64,000 nucleotides of DNA. It comes from an uncultured Lachnospiraceae bacterium. GTDB taxonomy: Bacteria; Bacillota; Clostridia; Lachnospirales; Lachnospiraceae. Where the stretch lies: assembly GCA_910577735.1 (NCBI GenBank), contig CAJTOO010000009.1, positions 62,001-126,000 of the forward strand. The letters run 5' to 3'. The translations under genes were made by a program, and so were the position numbers. Below, piece by piece: positions 9,089-17,637 of the stretch; positions within the stretch are counted from its first letter, which is position 1; each line of letters starts with the position of its first letter. The notes beneath the pieces are model-generated. The model was not told the origin of the DNA. It searched no databases and saw only the letters and a list, made by a program, of their open reading frames with translations.

Positions 9089-10537
9089 TTATTTTGTAAA
9101 TTCTGTTTTTATCTCATCCATGACTTGTCCGAGAGCCTCTTCTACCGTACTGCTTCCATTCCATACGGAATCCATAACGGAATCGCCAATCGACATCATG
9201 TCTCCCCAGCCCGGCACATAATACACAGGCCACTGGGCAATTGCTCCTTCCGTATTGGTATAACTTAAGATAACTTCTTTCGCCTCATCCGTAACATTTT
9301 CACCGGACGTCCACTGGGCAATCTTATCATCCTCTGTGTACCATGCCGCTTCATTTGGAAGCCATGCGCCGGTTTTCAGGATATCTACCACTCTCTCCGG
9401 ATTCATCATATATGAATAGAACTCCAACACTTCTTCCGGATGCTGCGTCGTGTTAAACATAACCGCAGGTCCACCGCAGTTCATGGTAATCGCCTTATCC
9501 ATTTTAGGAAGCACAGCCACGCCATAATTGACGCCGGCCTCTTTATTGGCATTGATCACATTGGATAAATCCCAGGAACCATTGATATACATGGCCACAT
9601 CACCGGAAATCATAGCCTTATCCGCAGAACCTATGCTGCTCACCAGACTGGACGTCGCAGCCGGCGCCACCTGATCTTTGTAAAACAAATCCGCTATTCT
9701 CTGAATACCTTCGATGGATTCCGCTTTATCCCAGAGCAGCTCCCTGCCGTCTGCCGAGACAATACCGCCGCCATTTGCATAAGCAGACCACATGTACTGG
9801 AACTGATACATGGAATTAAAGGCCACACCATACTGCTGCGTCTGGGAAGCGTCAAAGCCTGCATCCCCCGGATGATTTCCATTCACATCCACTGTAAGCT
9901 TCTTTGCAATATCCACAAACTCATCCCATTCCCATGCGTTTTCCACCGATGTGGAAGGATATGCAATCTGGTACTGATCAAAAATGTCTTTATTGTAATA
10001 CATAAATATCAACTGATTCGACAGACCAATGCCGTATATCTTCCCATCCAGACCGCGAATGGTAACAGAATCCAGCTTCTCACCAATCGTACCGTCTGCA
10101 ATCGCATCGTCCAGACTATAGAGCACACCAGCATCCGCATACTTGATTACGTCAGCCTCTGCCATGTAACTGATATCCGGCAGATCATTGGAAGATGCCA
10201 GTGTTGCTATCGTGGTCGTTATGGATCCATCTGCCGGAACCACCGTCTGCTCTATCTTAATACCCGGATGACTTTCCTCGTATGCCGCACAGGCAGATTC
10301 AATGATAGCTTTCTGTGTGTCATCTGCATAATAAAGAAATTCTATGGTCACATCCTCACCGCCGGAGGCTTCTTCCTGCTTGTCACTATTATCTTCTGTA
10401 CTGCCTGCATCTGACTGCTGTAATGCTGTGTCTGCAGGTTCTGCCGTGTTTTGGCCAGGATCTGCCTGACTGCCACAGGCAATTGTCGTGAGGCAAAGCG
10501 TTCCTGCCAACAATATGGTAATCATTTTCTTTTTCAT
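9089..10537 (-). CDS. Extracellular sugar-binding lipoprotein
   Basis: About 482 residues from the ATG at 10537, chosen because AAGGAGGG lies just upstream and because the next residues form a lipoprotein signal peptide (MKKKMITILLAGTLCLTTIAC). The Cys of the lipobox would be lipidated. A low-complexity Glu/Asp/Ser/Gln linker of about 40 residues follows, then a family 1 extracellular solute-binding domain. An in-frame ATG 11 codons upstream has no good ribosome binding site. It captures the sugar for the two permeases that follow. Promoter and paired LacI-type operators lie immediately upstream. The ligand is unknown. Confidence 0.93.
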   Translation of the reverse strand: MKKKMITILLAGTLCLTTIACGSQADPGQNTAEPADTALQQSDAGSTEDNSDKQEEASGGEDVTIEFLYYADDTQKAIIESACAAYEESHPGIKIEQTVVPADGSITTTIATLASSNDLPDISYMAEADVIKYADAGVLYSLDDAIADGTIGEKLDSVTIRGLDGKIYGIGLSNQLIFMYYNKDIFDQYQIAYPSTSVENAWEWDEFVDIAKKLTVDVNGNHPGDAGFDASQTQQYGVAFNSMYQFQYMWSAYANGGGIVSADGRELLWDKAESIEGIQRIADLFYKDQVAPAATSSLVSSIGSADKAMISGDVAMYINGSWDLSNVINANKEAGVNYGVAVLPKMDKAITMNCGGPAVMFNTTQHPEEVLEFYSYMMNPERVVDILKTGAWLPNEAAWYTEDDKIAQWTSGENVTDEAKEVILSYTNTEGAIAQWPVYYVPGWGDMMSIGDSVMDSVWNGSSTVEEALGQVMDEIKTEFTK

Positions 10538-10574
10538 ACGTACCCTCCTTTTAGAGTCCATCTGCGTCATAAGG

Positions 10575-10586
10575 TTAAACGTTTAA
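10575..10586. promoter_or_regulatory. LacI-type operator, proximal
   Basis: A perfect 12-bp palindrome TTAAACGTTTAA placed just downstream of the -10 box of the sugar operon promoter, over the expected transcription start. Repressor bound here would block initiation. An identical copy lies at 10707-10718. Confidence 0.7.
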
Positions 10587-10597
10587 TCCATGTTTGT

Positions 10598-10626
10598 AAT
10601 ATAACATTGATTATCTACATTTTCAA
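10598..10626 (-). promoter_or_regulatory. Sigma-A promoter of the sugar-binding/hydrolase operon
   Basis: On the minus strand, TTGAAA (10621-10626) and TATATT (10598-10603) are separated by 17 bp. The -10 box ends 11 bp before the proximal operator and the start codon is about 60 bp downstream. Confidence 0.75.
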
Positions 10627-10706
10627 TGATTATTTTGTACTTTTATTATATTTGTTATGTATATACAAAGAATATATTTAAAAATTGTGCACAATTATTT
10701 AATAAA

Positions 10707-10718
10707 TTAAACGTTTAA
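10707..10718. promoter_or_regulatory. LacI-type operator, distal
   Basis: A second exact TTAAACGTTTAA, also followed by TCC as in the proximal site. The two are 132 bp apart centre to centre, with the promoter between them. This layout suits repression by DNA looping through a multimeric repressor. Confidence 0.65.
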
Positions 10719-10738
10719 TCCTTTTGTATGATTATTGA

Positions 10739-10760
10739 TAATCATTTTCTTTTTCATACG
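10739..10760. repeat. 22-bp exact copy of the binding-protein start region
   Basis: The 22 bp here are identical to 10519-10540, which cover the start codon and first codons (MKKKMI) of the binding lipoprotein. On the minus strand this copy starts a 16-codon open frame, with no strong ribosome binding site, that ends inside the distal operator. It looks like a remnant of a local duplication or an earlier gene start. Confidence 0.55.
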
Positions 10761-10786
10761 AATTTGACAAAAACCGGCAAAATCAA

Positions 10787-10823
10787 AAAGGCAGCCCGCT
10801 CAATAGAAAACGGAACTGCCTTT
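10787..10823 (-). terminator. Terminator after pgi
   Basis: AAAGGCAG (10787-10794) pairs with CTGCCTTT (10816-10823). On the minus strand the stem is followed by TT and a T-rich stretch. It lies 25 bp past the pgi stop. Confidence 0.75.
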
Positions 10824-10848
10824 ATGATTTTATTCATTTATACTTCTC

Positions 10849-12195
10849 TTACAGTCTCTTGAGAAGTTCTTCCCTCTGCGCCTCATATCCCGGCTTGCCA
10901 AGAAGAGCAAACATATTCTTCTTATAGCTCTCCACGCCCGGCTGGTTGAAAGGATTCACGCCTAACAGATAACCGCTGACACCGCAGGCAAACTCAAAGA
11001 AGTAGAACAACTCGCCCAGATAGAACTCATTGACCTCAGGAATGGTAACCATGAAATTCGGCACCTGTCCGTCGGTATGTGCAAGAATCGTGCCATTCAT
11101 GGCACTCTTGTTGACGAAGTCCACACTCTTACCTGCAAGATAGTTAAGACCATCCAGATCCACCGGCTCCTCACCGATCAGAATCTCTTCTCTGCTGGTC
11201 TCGATATTGATGACTGTCTCAAACATATTTCTGGAACCATCCTGGATAAACTGTCCCATAGAATGCAGGTCTGTGGTCAAATCCACACTTGCCGGGAAGA
11301 TACCCTTCTGATCCTTGCCCTCAGACTCACCGTAAAGCTGTTTCCACCACTCGGACACATAATGCACACTGGGTTCATAATTTGCCAGAATCTCGATGGC
11401 TTTGCCTTTTCTCAGTAAGATGTTGCGCAAAGCAGCATATTTCACAGCATCGTTCTCCTCAAAGGGAGCTTCCAGCGCCATCTTTCTGCCTTCTGCAGCG
11501 CCTTCCATCAACTTGTCAATATCCGCGCCGGATACGGCAATGGGAAGTAAACCAACCGCTGTAAGAACAGAGAAGCGTCCGCCCACATCATCCGGAACAA
11601 CGAAGGACTCATAGCCTTCCTCGGTAGCAAGATTCTTCAAAGATCCCCTTGCCTTATCAGTGGTCGCATAAATTCTCTTCGCAGCGCCTTCCTTTCCATA
11701 TTTCTTCTCCGCCATCTCTTTAAACACACGGAAAGCAATCGCAGGTTCTGTGGTGGTACCGGACTTGGAAATCATGTTGATGGAGAAATCCCTGTCACCG
11801 ATCACATCAATAAGATGCTTGATATAAGTGGAACTGATGGAATTTCCCACAAAATAAATCTCCGGTGTTTTTCTCACAGACTTGTCCACCACATTGTAGA
11901 AGCTGTGACGCAAAAACTCTATCGCTGCTCTCGCTCCCAGATAAGAACCGCCGATACCGATTACCAGAAGGACCTCGGAATCACCCTGAATCTTAGCTGC
12001 TGCCTTCTTAATTCTGTCAAATTCATCCTTGTCGTAATTTACCGGCAAATCAATCCACCCCAGGAAATCATTACCTGCACCCGTCTTGCTCACCAACAGT
12101 TCTTTGGCATCCAAGGCAAGTTTCTTCATGGACTCCACTTCATTGTCCCCAATAAACGATGCCGCCTTAGAATAATCAAATGTAACTTTGTTCAT
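10849..12195 (-). CDS. pgi: Glucose-6-phosphate isomerase
   Basis: A 448-residue cytoplasmic enzyme interconverting glucose 6-phosphate and fructose 6-phosphate in glycolysis. Length and motifs match the short bacterial PGI type: GIGGSYLGARAAIEFL (phosphate-binding region), ISKSGTTTEPA (sugar isomerase signature) and the conserved PASVDLTTDLHSMGQFIQDG. The start is supported by AAGGAGAAGG 7-10 nt upstream. It has its own promoter (12286-12314) and terminator. It sits between two oligosaccharide-uptake operons, which would feed hexose into the pathway at this step, though nothing ties its regulation to them. Confidence 0.97.
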   Translation of the reverse strand: MNKVTFDYSKAASFIGDNEVESMKKLALDAKELLVSKTGAGNDFLGWIDLPVNYDKDEFDRIKKAAAKIQGDSEVLLVIGIGGSYLGARAAIEFLRHSFYNVVDKSVRKTPEIYFVGNSISSTYIKHLIDVIGDRDFSINMISKSGTTTEPAIAFRVFKEMAEKKYGKEGAAKRIYATTDKARGSLKNLATEEGYESFVVPDDVGGRFSVLTAVGLLPIAVSGADIDKLMEGAAEGRKMALEAPFEENDAVKYAALRNILLRKGKAIEILANYEPSVHYVSEWWKQLYGESEGKDQKGIFPASVDLTTDLHSMGQFIQDGSRNMFETVINIETSREEILIGEEPVDLDGLNYLAGKSVDFVNKSAMNGTILAHTDGQVPNFMVTIPEVNEFYLGELFYFFEFACGVSGYLLGVNPFNQPGVESYKKNMFALLGKPGYEAQREELLKRL

Positions 12196-12285
12196 CTTTG
12201 CCTTCTCCTTTTTCCTTTCTGGCTGTGCTGTCTGACTGCAGATCTATTACCGGAAAGACTGCACAGGGGTCGTTATTTCTTTTTT

Positions 12286-12314
12286 AGTGTAGCATTGACG
12301 CTTTGGTTTTTCAA
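12286..12314 (-). promoter_or_regulatory. pgi promoter
   Basis: On the minus strand, TTGAAA (12309-12314) and TACACT (12286-12291) have a 17-bp spacer, about 90 bp before the pgi start. Confidence 0.7.
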
Positions 12315-12402
12315 GTGGATTTAGGGTGTTCATCTCTGATCCCCAACAATCTGATATTCCAGTTCCCCTATCCGATAATCAGTCTGGCCTCTTGTCACCC
12401 AT

Positions 12403-12687
12403 ACTATAAAGTATCTGGAACGCATGAAAATCCGATATGATAATGAATTTTTTACATACTCCAAATACAGGATTCCCTTTATCAATATAATTTTCCAACA
12501 GAAAAAAACAGAAGCCAGAATGTCGGCTGCTGTTATTCTTCTTTCCAATAAAAACAAGAGTATTACGTCCATCGCAGAGGAACTTGGGTATTCCTCTGCT
12601 GAACATTTTTCCTCCGCTTTTCATAAATATTATGAAATGAGTCCCCGGGAATATAGAAAACACATGATAAACACAAGACCTATGTAG
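12403..12687 (+). pseudogene. Decayed AraC-family regulator, C-terminal remnant
   Basis: The readable frame ends with an intact second AraC helix-turn-helix (SITSIAEELGYSSAEHFSSA, then FHKYYEMSPREYRKHM). The first HTH is damaged: TIKYLER and YDNEF are recognisable, but the residues between there and RMSAAVILL do not form the usual first recognition helix. The N-terminal sensor domain is missing altogether. No ribosome binding site is seen. The gene runs toward the GH30 gene and the stops overlap (12680-12687). It is most simply the relic of a regulator of the neighbouring sugar operon, now replaced by the intact AraC gene at 17774. Confidence 0.7.
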
Positions 12688-14038
12688 ATGATACCAAGAC
12701 CGTTGCGATGCTGTGGGCATCCAGCTTCACATGAAATGTTCCTTCCCCTGCCTGTATACATCCTTCCATATTTTCGTCCGAAACATTCATCATCACAACT
12801 GCCAGTTCTCCATCCGGATTCAGGAATGCACAACACTCCAATCCCTTTTGGGCCGCTTCCTTATCTGCCTCAATTCTGATATTTTTGGCTCCACGTTTTA
12901 CATACCGGCTGAAGTGTCCAATATAGTAATAAGAGGACATGAGAATCATTTCCTGCTTTTCCTCATCCAGTATGATCGGCGCAGCACAGGGATTCCCTGC
13001 AATCTGAGGTCCGCTGTTCCTGTCAAGGAAAAGATTCCAGTCCATCCAGGCACAGGTCCAGTTATTAAAATCCCCTATCATATCGTGGGCATACTGTTCC
13101 CCCACCGACCATTCCAGCAAATCTTTCGGCATCACCACACAGCATTCTGTTGCAATCAGCTGAACTTGCGGGAATTTCTGGTGTGTTCTTTCCAACTCTT
13201 CAAAGTAATCACCCGAATACCAGTGAAATGCCACACCAAATATCTTCTGGGCAAGCTCCCGATCAGAAAGGATTTCCTCCGCCCTTTCCCGTATAAAATC
13301 TTTATTACACTCCCAGCATAAAATTTTTTTATCCTGATACCCGGCCTTTTCCAGAGCAGGAACCAGATAATCCTTAAGGAAGATTCTCTCCTCCTCCCCT
13401 GAATACTCACAGGAAGCCCAGCGTTGTATCTCTATGGGCTCATTCTGTGGTGCAATCCCCCACAGCAGGATTCCTTCCTCCTCATAGGCTTTGATAAATT
13501 TGATCAGATAGGCAGCCATGGTCTCATAATATTCCGGACAAAGCCTGCCTCCCCAACTCATCTGGCCGTTTGTTTTCATCCATCCGGGCGGACTCCAGGG
13601 CAGTGCATAAAGCAGTAACTCCCCTTTTTCGCAGCTTTTTTCCATCACGCCTTCCGCTCCTTTGATCAGCGGTATGATTCCCCGCCTGTCCTGTTCTATG
13701 GAAAAGGAAGAAAGTTCTTCATCTTCGGGCGCTTCCGCATGGGAATACTCTACCGTTGAAAAGTCGCAGCATCCGATAGGCACTCTCCCCATGTTATAAG
13801 ACAGACCCGTTTCCGGGTCAAAGTAGGCATCCAGCGCCTTCTTTTGTATCTCTTTATTCATATGAAGCAGAGCCATGGCCGCCGTATCTGTGAATGCACC
13901 CCCAAAACCCAATATTTCCTGCCGAACTTCTTCCGGGTAAATTTTCAAAAGCACCTTTTCCTTCTGACACTGTGAAAGTTCCTTTTCGGAAAATCTTTCG
14001 CCAGTATCCCGTGCTGTATAAACCATTTTCCCCTTCAT
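12680..14038 (-). CDS. GH30-family glycoside hydrolase
   Basis: A 452-residue (beta/alpha)8 glycosidase of the GH30 (glucosylceramidase-like) type. Residue 200 (Glu of APQNEP) is the likely acid/base and residue 298 (Glu of IATECC) the nucleophile. FGGAFTDTAA near 45-54 and LPWSPPGWMKTNG near 146-158 are family motifs. The C-terminal part is the beta-sandwich that completes this family. There is no signal peptide, so it acts on imported sugar. GH30 enzymes cleave beta-glucosides, beta-1,6-glucans, beta-xylosides or glucuronoxylan; subfamily cannot be fixed by eye. It is the last gene of the second ABC operon, 34 bp after the MalG-type permease. Confidence 0.9.
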   Translation of the reverse strand: MKGKMVYTARDTGERFSEKELSQCQKEKVLLKIYPEEVRQEILGFGGAFTDTAAMALLHMNKEIQKKALDAYFDPETGLSYNMGRVPIGCCDFSTVEYSHAEAPEDEELSSFSIEQDRRGIIPLIKGAEGVMEKSCEKGELLLYALPWSPPGWMKTNGQMSWGGRLCPEYYETMAAYLIKFIKAYEEEGILLWGIAPQNEPIEIQRWASCEYSGEEERIFLKDYLVPALEKAGYQDKKILCWECNKDFIRERAEEILSDRELAQKIFGVAFHWYSGDYFEELERTHQKFPQVQLIATECCVVMPKDLLEWSVGEQYAHDMIGDFNNWTCAWMDWNLFLDRNSGPQIAGNPCAAPIILDEEKQEMILMSSYYYIGHFSRYVKRGAKNIRIEADKEAAQKGLECCAFLNPDGELAVVMMNVSDENMEGCIQAGEGTFHVKLDAHSIATVLVSST

Positions 14039-14072
14039 TATACCACTGTACTCCTTTCCTAATCTGTTCTCA

Positions 14073-14894
14073 CTATCCCTTGACTGCCCCTGCTGTAATC
14101 CCTTTTACAAAATGTCTGGAACCACAGATGAAAATGATCAGTACAGGGAAAGTGGACAAGGCCAATGCCAGCATCTGCGCACCATAATCCTGTCGGTAAG
14201 ACACCGAAATATTGGAGATCATAAGCGGCAGTGTATATACTTTCTGTTTATTCAATGTGATGAGCGGCAGCAGGTAATTATTCCATGACCATAAGAACAC
14301 AAGCGTTGAAACAGTGGTAATCGCCGGCTTCATACAAGGCACCACTATCTTAAAGAGGATTCCGGGTTCGGAACATCCATCGATTCTTGCGCTTTCCATC
14401 ATTTCTTCCGGTATGGAATCTTTCATAAACTGCATCATGAAAAAGGCGCTGAAAGGATTTGCAATCCAGACACATATCACCGACCAAAGCGTATTGGTCA
14501 GGTGCGCCACCCGCATTTCCATAATATAGCCTATGATAGAAATCTGCGTAGGCAGCATCATACCCGTCAGCACCAGGATAAAGAAGAATTTCTTAGCCCT
14601 GAATTCAAACTTAGCCAGAGCATATCCCATGGTAATACTGGTAAAGAGACAGGCAGCCACTGCTGTCACCGACACGAAAATACTGTTCCCATATGTGGCA
14701 AGAAGTCCATGACTTAAAGTTGTCTTTAAATTTTCCCAGAAATAATCACTGACAAAAAGCGGCATCCCTTTAAACAGGTCCTCGCTATAATAAGTGCCCA
14801 TTACAAACATCATGTAAAAGGGAATCAATGCAATCAGGGAAATCACTCCCAGCACCAGATAAATCCACCAGTCCTTTAATCCTTTTTTCCTCAT
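14073..14894 (-). CDS. Carbohydrate ABC transporter permease, MalG type (operon 2)
   Basis: A 273-residue permease with about six TM helices and the EAA loop MMESARIDGCSEPGILFKIV. The usual EAA motif is ESA here, a tolerated variant. It forms the membrane channel with the MalF-type protein encoded 13 bp upstream. Like the first sugar operon, this one lacks an ATPase gene. Confidence 0.92.
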   Translation of the reverse strand: MRKKGLKDWWIYLVLGVISLIALIPFYMMFVMGTYYSEDLFKGMPLFVSDYFWENLKTTLSHGLLATYGNSIFVSVTAVAACLFTSITMGYALAKFEFRAKKFFFILVLTGMMLPTQISIIGYIMEMRVAHLTNTLWSVICVWIANPFSAFFMMQFMKDSIPEEMMESARIDGCSEPGILFKIVVPCMKPAITTVSTLVFLWSWNNYLLPLITLNKQKVYTLPLMISNISVSYRQDYGAQMLALALSTFPVLIIFICGSRHFVKGITAGAVKG

Positions 14895-14907
14895 TCTCCT
14901 GCCCTCC

Positions 14908-15804
14908 TTAGGAATCTTTCCTGTTGCTCCAGAAGAAGCTGAACAGAGAACAGGCGCCGATAATCAAAAACAATGTGTAGGCAATGGCTGCCCCATATCC
15001 CAACCGGGTATTGCTCCCAAAAGAGTCATCATAAAACTTCCAGATCACCGTCAGTACCGAATATTCCGGGCCGCCCACACTGCGTGAAGCCGCTGACCAG
15101 CCGGAATAGAGCTGAACCGGCTCATCAAACATCTGAAATCCGCCGATCATCGCTGTGATCAATAAAAAGACGGAGACATTTTTCAATAACGGAACCACTA
15201 TGGCAAAGAAAGTTTTAAACTTTCCGGCTCCATCAATAGCCGCAGCCTCATAGATATCCTGATCAATGGCTGTCATGCCGGAAAGATAAATCATCATACA
15301 ATATCCAAAATTTCTCCACACAATCATAATGGCCACGATCAGGCGGGCGGACCAGGGTTGCTGCAGCCAGAAATAATTTTCATCCAGAATACCGAAGTAC
15401 GTCAGCAACCCGTTCAAAATGCCGCTGTTCCAGTCAAAGATATATGAGAAAATGAAACCAATGGCCACAGGTGTCGTAATATAGGGAAGGAAATTTACCA
15501 CCTGAAACACTCTTCTGCCTCTTGCAAGGCTGAAAAGCAGGTATGCAACCACCAGTCCCAGAATCAGATTCACCGGCAGGGACATCAACATGATCAAAAC
15601 CGTATTATATAGCGATTTTAAGAATAATCTGTCCTTTGTAAACAGATTGATATAGTTCGAAAACCCTACGAAATGCTTCTCCACAATGCCGTTATATTCA
15701 AACAGACTCAAGTAAAAAGAGTACAGCATGGGGAACAGCATAAACAATCCGTACGCCGTCAGAAATGGTGTTGCAAAAATAACAGGCCATTTATTACGTT
15801 TCAT
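14908..15804 (-). CDS. Carbohydrate ABC transporter permease, MalF type (operon 2)
   Basis: A 298-residue permease with about six TM helices, beginning MKRNKWPVIFATPFLTAYGL. The EAA loop is YEAAAIDGAGKFKTFFAIVV. It is encoded 35 bp downstream of the binding-lipoprotein gene and 13 bp upstream of the MalG-type gene, and is the partner permease of a CUT1 sugar importer. Confidence 0.92.
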   Translation of the reverse strand: MKRNKWPVIFATPFLTAYGLFMLFPMLYSFYLSLFEYNGIVEKHFVGFSNYINLFTKDRLFLKSLYNTVLIMLMSLPVNLILGLVVAYLLFSLARGRRVFQVVNFLPYITTPVAIGFIFSYIFDWNSGILNGLLTYFGILDENYFWLQQPWSARLIVAIMIVWRNFGYCMMIYLSGMTAIDQDIYEAAAIDGAGKFKTFFAIVVPLLKNVSVFLLITAMIGGFQMFDEPVQLYSGWSAASRSVGGPEYSVLTVIWKFYDDSFGSNTRLGYGAAIAYTLFLIIGACSLFSFFWSNRKDS

Positions 15805-15839
15805 TCTCTCTCATCCGCCTTTTCTTCTATAAATCTTTC

Positions 15840-17246
15840 TTATTGTATCTTTGCTTCCGGTGCTTTAATCTGTACTTCCTCTTTAAACAGTTCCAGTGCC
15901 TTTTGTGTATCAATGGACATATCCGTCATGTATTTCGGTGTCAGTGCCTGGAACACATCATTGATGATCGCATCATATTTGGTCTGAGGCGCTGTCTTTG
16001 CATTGGGCGCTGCCTCCTCGATATAGTACTTCACCAGACTCTGGCCGCCAAAGAACTTATCTACCGGGCCTTCCTTGTCCATAGGAGAATATTCACTCTC
16101 ATAATACGGCTGATAGCAGCTGTAGTTTCCGGTCAGATCATACATATAAGAGCCGCCCAGTTCTGAGAAGTAAATAAACTCCAGATAAGCCCATGCCGCT
16201 TCCTTATTTTCACTGTCCTTATAAACGCTCAAAGTCGTTCCGCCAAGATTAAAGGAACCCTCAGGAGGCGTTGTAACTGCCCAGTTTCCTTCTCCTTCCG
16301 TATCGTTTTTGGCAATCACAAGCGGCGGACACCAGGAGCCTGCTTCATAGAAAATATATTCATCAGCTGCATATGCGGAATACCAGGAAGCTGAATACAT
16401 CTCCACATTTCCGATAATTCCTGCATCCCTCATTTTAATGGTCGTTTCCAGAGGCTTTGTCATCTTTTTCGTGATATCAACCGTATCACCGTCCACATAA
16501 TCCACCACATTCTGTCCAATGGTTGAAAGAAGCACGTCTCCTAAGGAAACCATCATCTTAACCTTACCATTACTCTTTTCACTAACCTGCTTACCTACCT
16601 CAAGGAAAGCATCCCAATCGCTGATCATGGCGCCTACCTCTGCGGGGTCATCTGTTCCCAAATATTCCTTGGCCAGATCTCTCTTATAAGCAAATCCTGC
16701 CGGAGTCACCTGCATTTCCAAACCGAGAATATTTCCATTCTGATCCGATACCAAGGGTACGGAGGAAGCTACCATGTTATTTCTGTCCAGATTGTAAGGC
16801 GCTTCCTCTAAGTCATCACAGATGCCCATCTCATAAAGCGTCCCTCTCCATGCCATCTCACCCAGAATAATATCCGGCAGATCCATTCCTGAGACATAGC
16901 TGGTCTGTAACTTTGTCATATAATCATCCCAGGCCACATCCTGTACTTCAATCGTTACATTCGGATAAACTTCATTAAATTTATCCACATACTTTTGCTG
17001 TGTTCCGCCGTCCCAGTCCCAGATTACCACTGTCCCGGTAAGGTCTTCAGGATTTGCCGCAGTTTCTGTTGTATCTGCTGCCTCACCTGCCACTGATGCA
17101 TCTGACGTTTCACTCTCTGTATTCTCCTGACTGACCTGCTCACTAGAATTTTCCACCTTCTGATTATTGCTGCCATCGCCGCATCCAAACAGGACAGACG
17201 TAAGCATCGCCGTAGCCAACACTACACTTACAGATTTTCTTTTCAT
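15840..17246 (-). CDS. Extracellular sugar-binding lipoprotein (operon 2)
   Basis: About 468 residues from the ATG at 17246. This start is preferred over an in-frame ATG 16 codons upstream because GGAAGGG lies just before it and because it opens a lipoprotein signal peptide (MKRKSVSVVLATAMLTSVLF, then GC). An acidic, Ser/Thr-rich linker of about 50 residues follows, then a family 1 solute-binding domain (GTVVIWDWDGGTQQKYVDKF). It delivers the substrate of the GH30 operon to its permeases. It is transcribed divergently from the AraC-type gene at 17774, the likely regulator. Confidence 0.93.
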   Translation of the reverse strand: MKRKSVSVVLATAMLTSVLFGCGDGSNNQKVENSSEQVSQENTESETSDASVAGEAADTTETAANPEDLTGTVVIWDWDGGTQQKYVDKFNEVYPNVTIEVQDVAWDDYMTKLQTSYVSGMDLPDIILGEMAWRGTLYEMGICDDLEEAPYNLDRNNMVASSVPLVSDQNGNILGLEMQVTPAGFAYKRDLAKEYLGTDDPAEVGAMISDWDAFLEVGKQVSEKSNGKVKMMVSLGDVLLSTIGQNVVDYVDGDTVDITKKMTKPLETTIKMRDAGIIGNVEMYSASWYSAYAADEYIFYEAGSWCPPLVIAKNDTEGEGNWAVTTPPEGSFNLGGTTLSVYKDSENKEAAWAYLEFIYFSELGGSYMYDLTGNYSCYQPYYESEYSPMDKEGPVDKFFGGQSLVKYYIEEAAPNAKTAPQTKYDAIINDVFQALTPKYMTDMSIDTQKALELFKEEVQIKAPEAKIQ

Positions 17247-17486
17247 AACCCTTCCTTTCCTCACCCAAAACGCTTTATAAGCATAATCCGACAACGCATT
17301 TGGGCAAATATCTCTTTTTGATTTGATTTACAGAGCGCCAGTATTTTCTGCTCTGTTTGCCTTATCCTTCTGCAGAGGACTTTAAATAATGCCTGTTTCT
17401 GCCCTTTATCTTATCATTCCCTAAATTCGATATAAATAGCAGAAGAATTTCAAAACATACCCGACTGCGATAAAAATACTATTTTC
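17247..17486. other. Divergent control region of the GH30 operon
   Basis: About 240 bp between the binding-lipoprotein start and the AraC promoter. It must hold the minus-strand operon promoter and AraC binding sites. No clear -35/-10 pair with good spacing was found on the minus strand, which fits an activator-dependent promoter. No coding frame is convincing. Confidence 0.45.
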
Positions 17487-17514
17487 TTGCATCTATAACG
17501 CATTGTGGTATAAT
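17487..17514 (+). promoter_or_regulatory. Promoter of the structured leader / AraC gene
   Basis: TTGCAT (17487-17492) and a perfect TATAAT (17509-17514) with a 16-bp spacer. Transcription would start near 17521, directly at the structured element and about 250 nt before the AraC start codon. Confidence 0.7.
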
Positions 17515-17524
17515 GTCCACGAAG

Positions 17525-17634
17525 GCAATAAGCAGTGCACAGACGTAAGATGAAAAAATGGCAGCTTGCTGACAGTTTTTTCAGATTATGGATGTATAGG
17601 GCGAAGCCCGTGAACGAAAAAACCGCAGGTTTTT
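17525..17634 (+). ncRNA. Candidate structured RNA element, copy 1
   Basis: This segment aligns without gaps to 35077-35154 over 78 positions (59 identical by hand count). Main hairpin: GAAAAAA (17552-17558) pairs with TTTTTTC (17576-17582), then an internal loop TGG/ACAG, then an inner stem capped by CTTG (17565-17568), a stable tetraloop type. A second hairpin GGGC-gaa-GCCC follows at 17599-17609. A third, AAAAACC-gca-GGTTTTT (17618-17634), is terminator-like. GCAGTGC at 17532-17538 can pair with GCACTGC in the first two tandem repeat units downstream. Compared with copy 2, all differences in the main hairpin are compensatory or unpaired. With its own promoter it could be a small RNA of about 115 nt or the leader of the AraC mRNA. 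No known family was recognised. Confidence 0.6.
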
Positions 17635-17637
17635 GAG

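Noticed and set aside
12330..12720. Two minus-strand frames of 80 and 113 codons
   Set aside because: They are antisense to the AraC relic, which has recognisable HTH motifs; no ribosome binding site.
17263..17275. CcpA cre-like site before operon 2 (AAAGCGTTTT)
   Set aside because: It departs from the cre consensus at two key positions in the left half.
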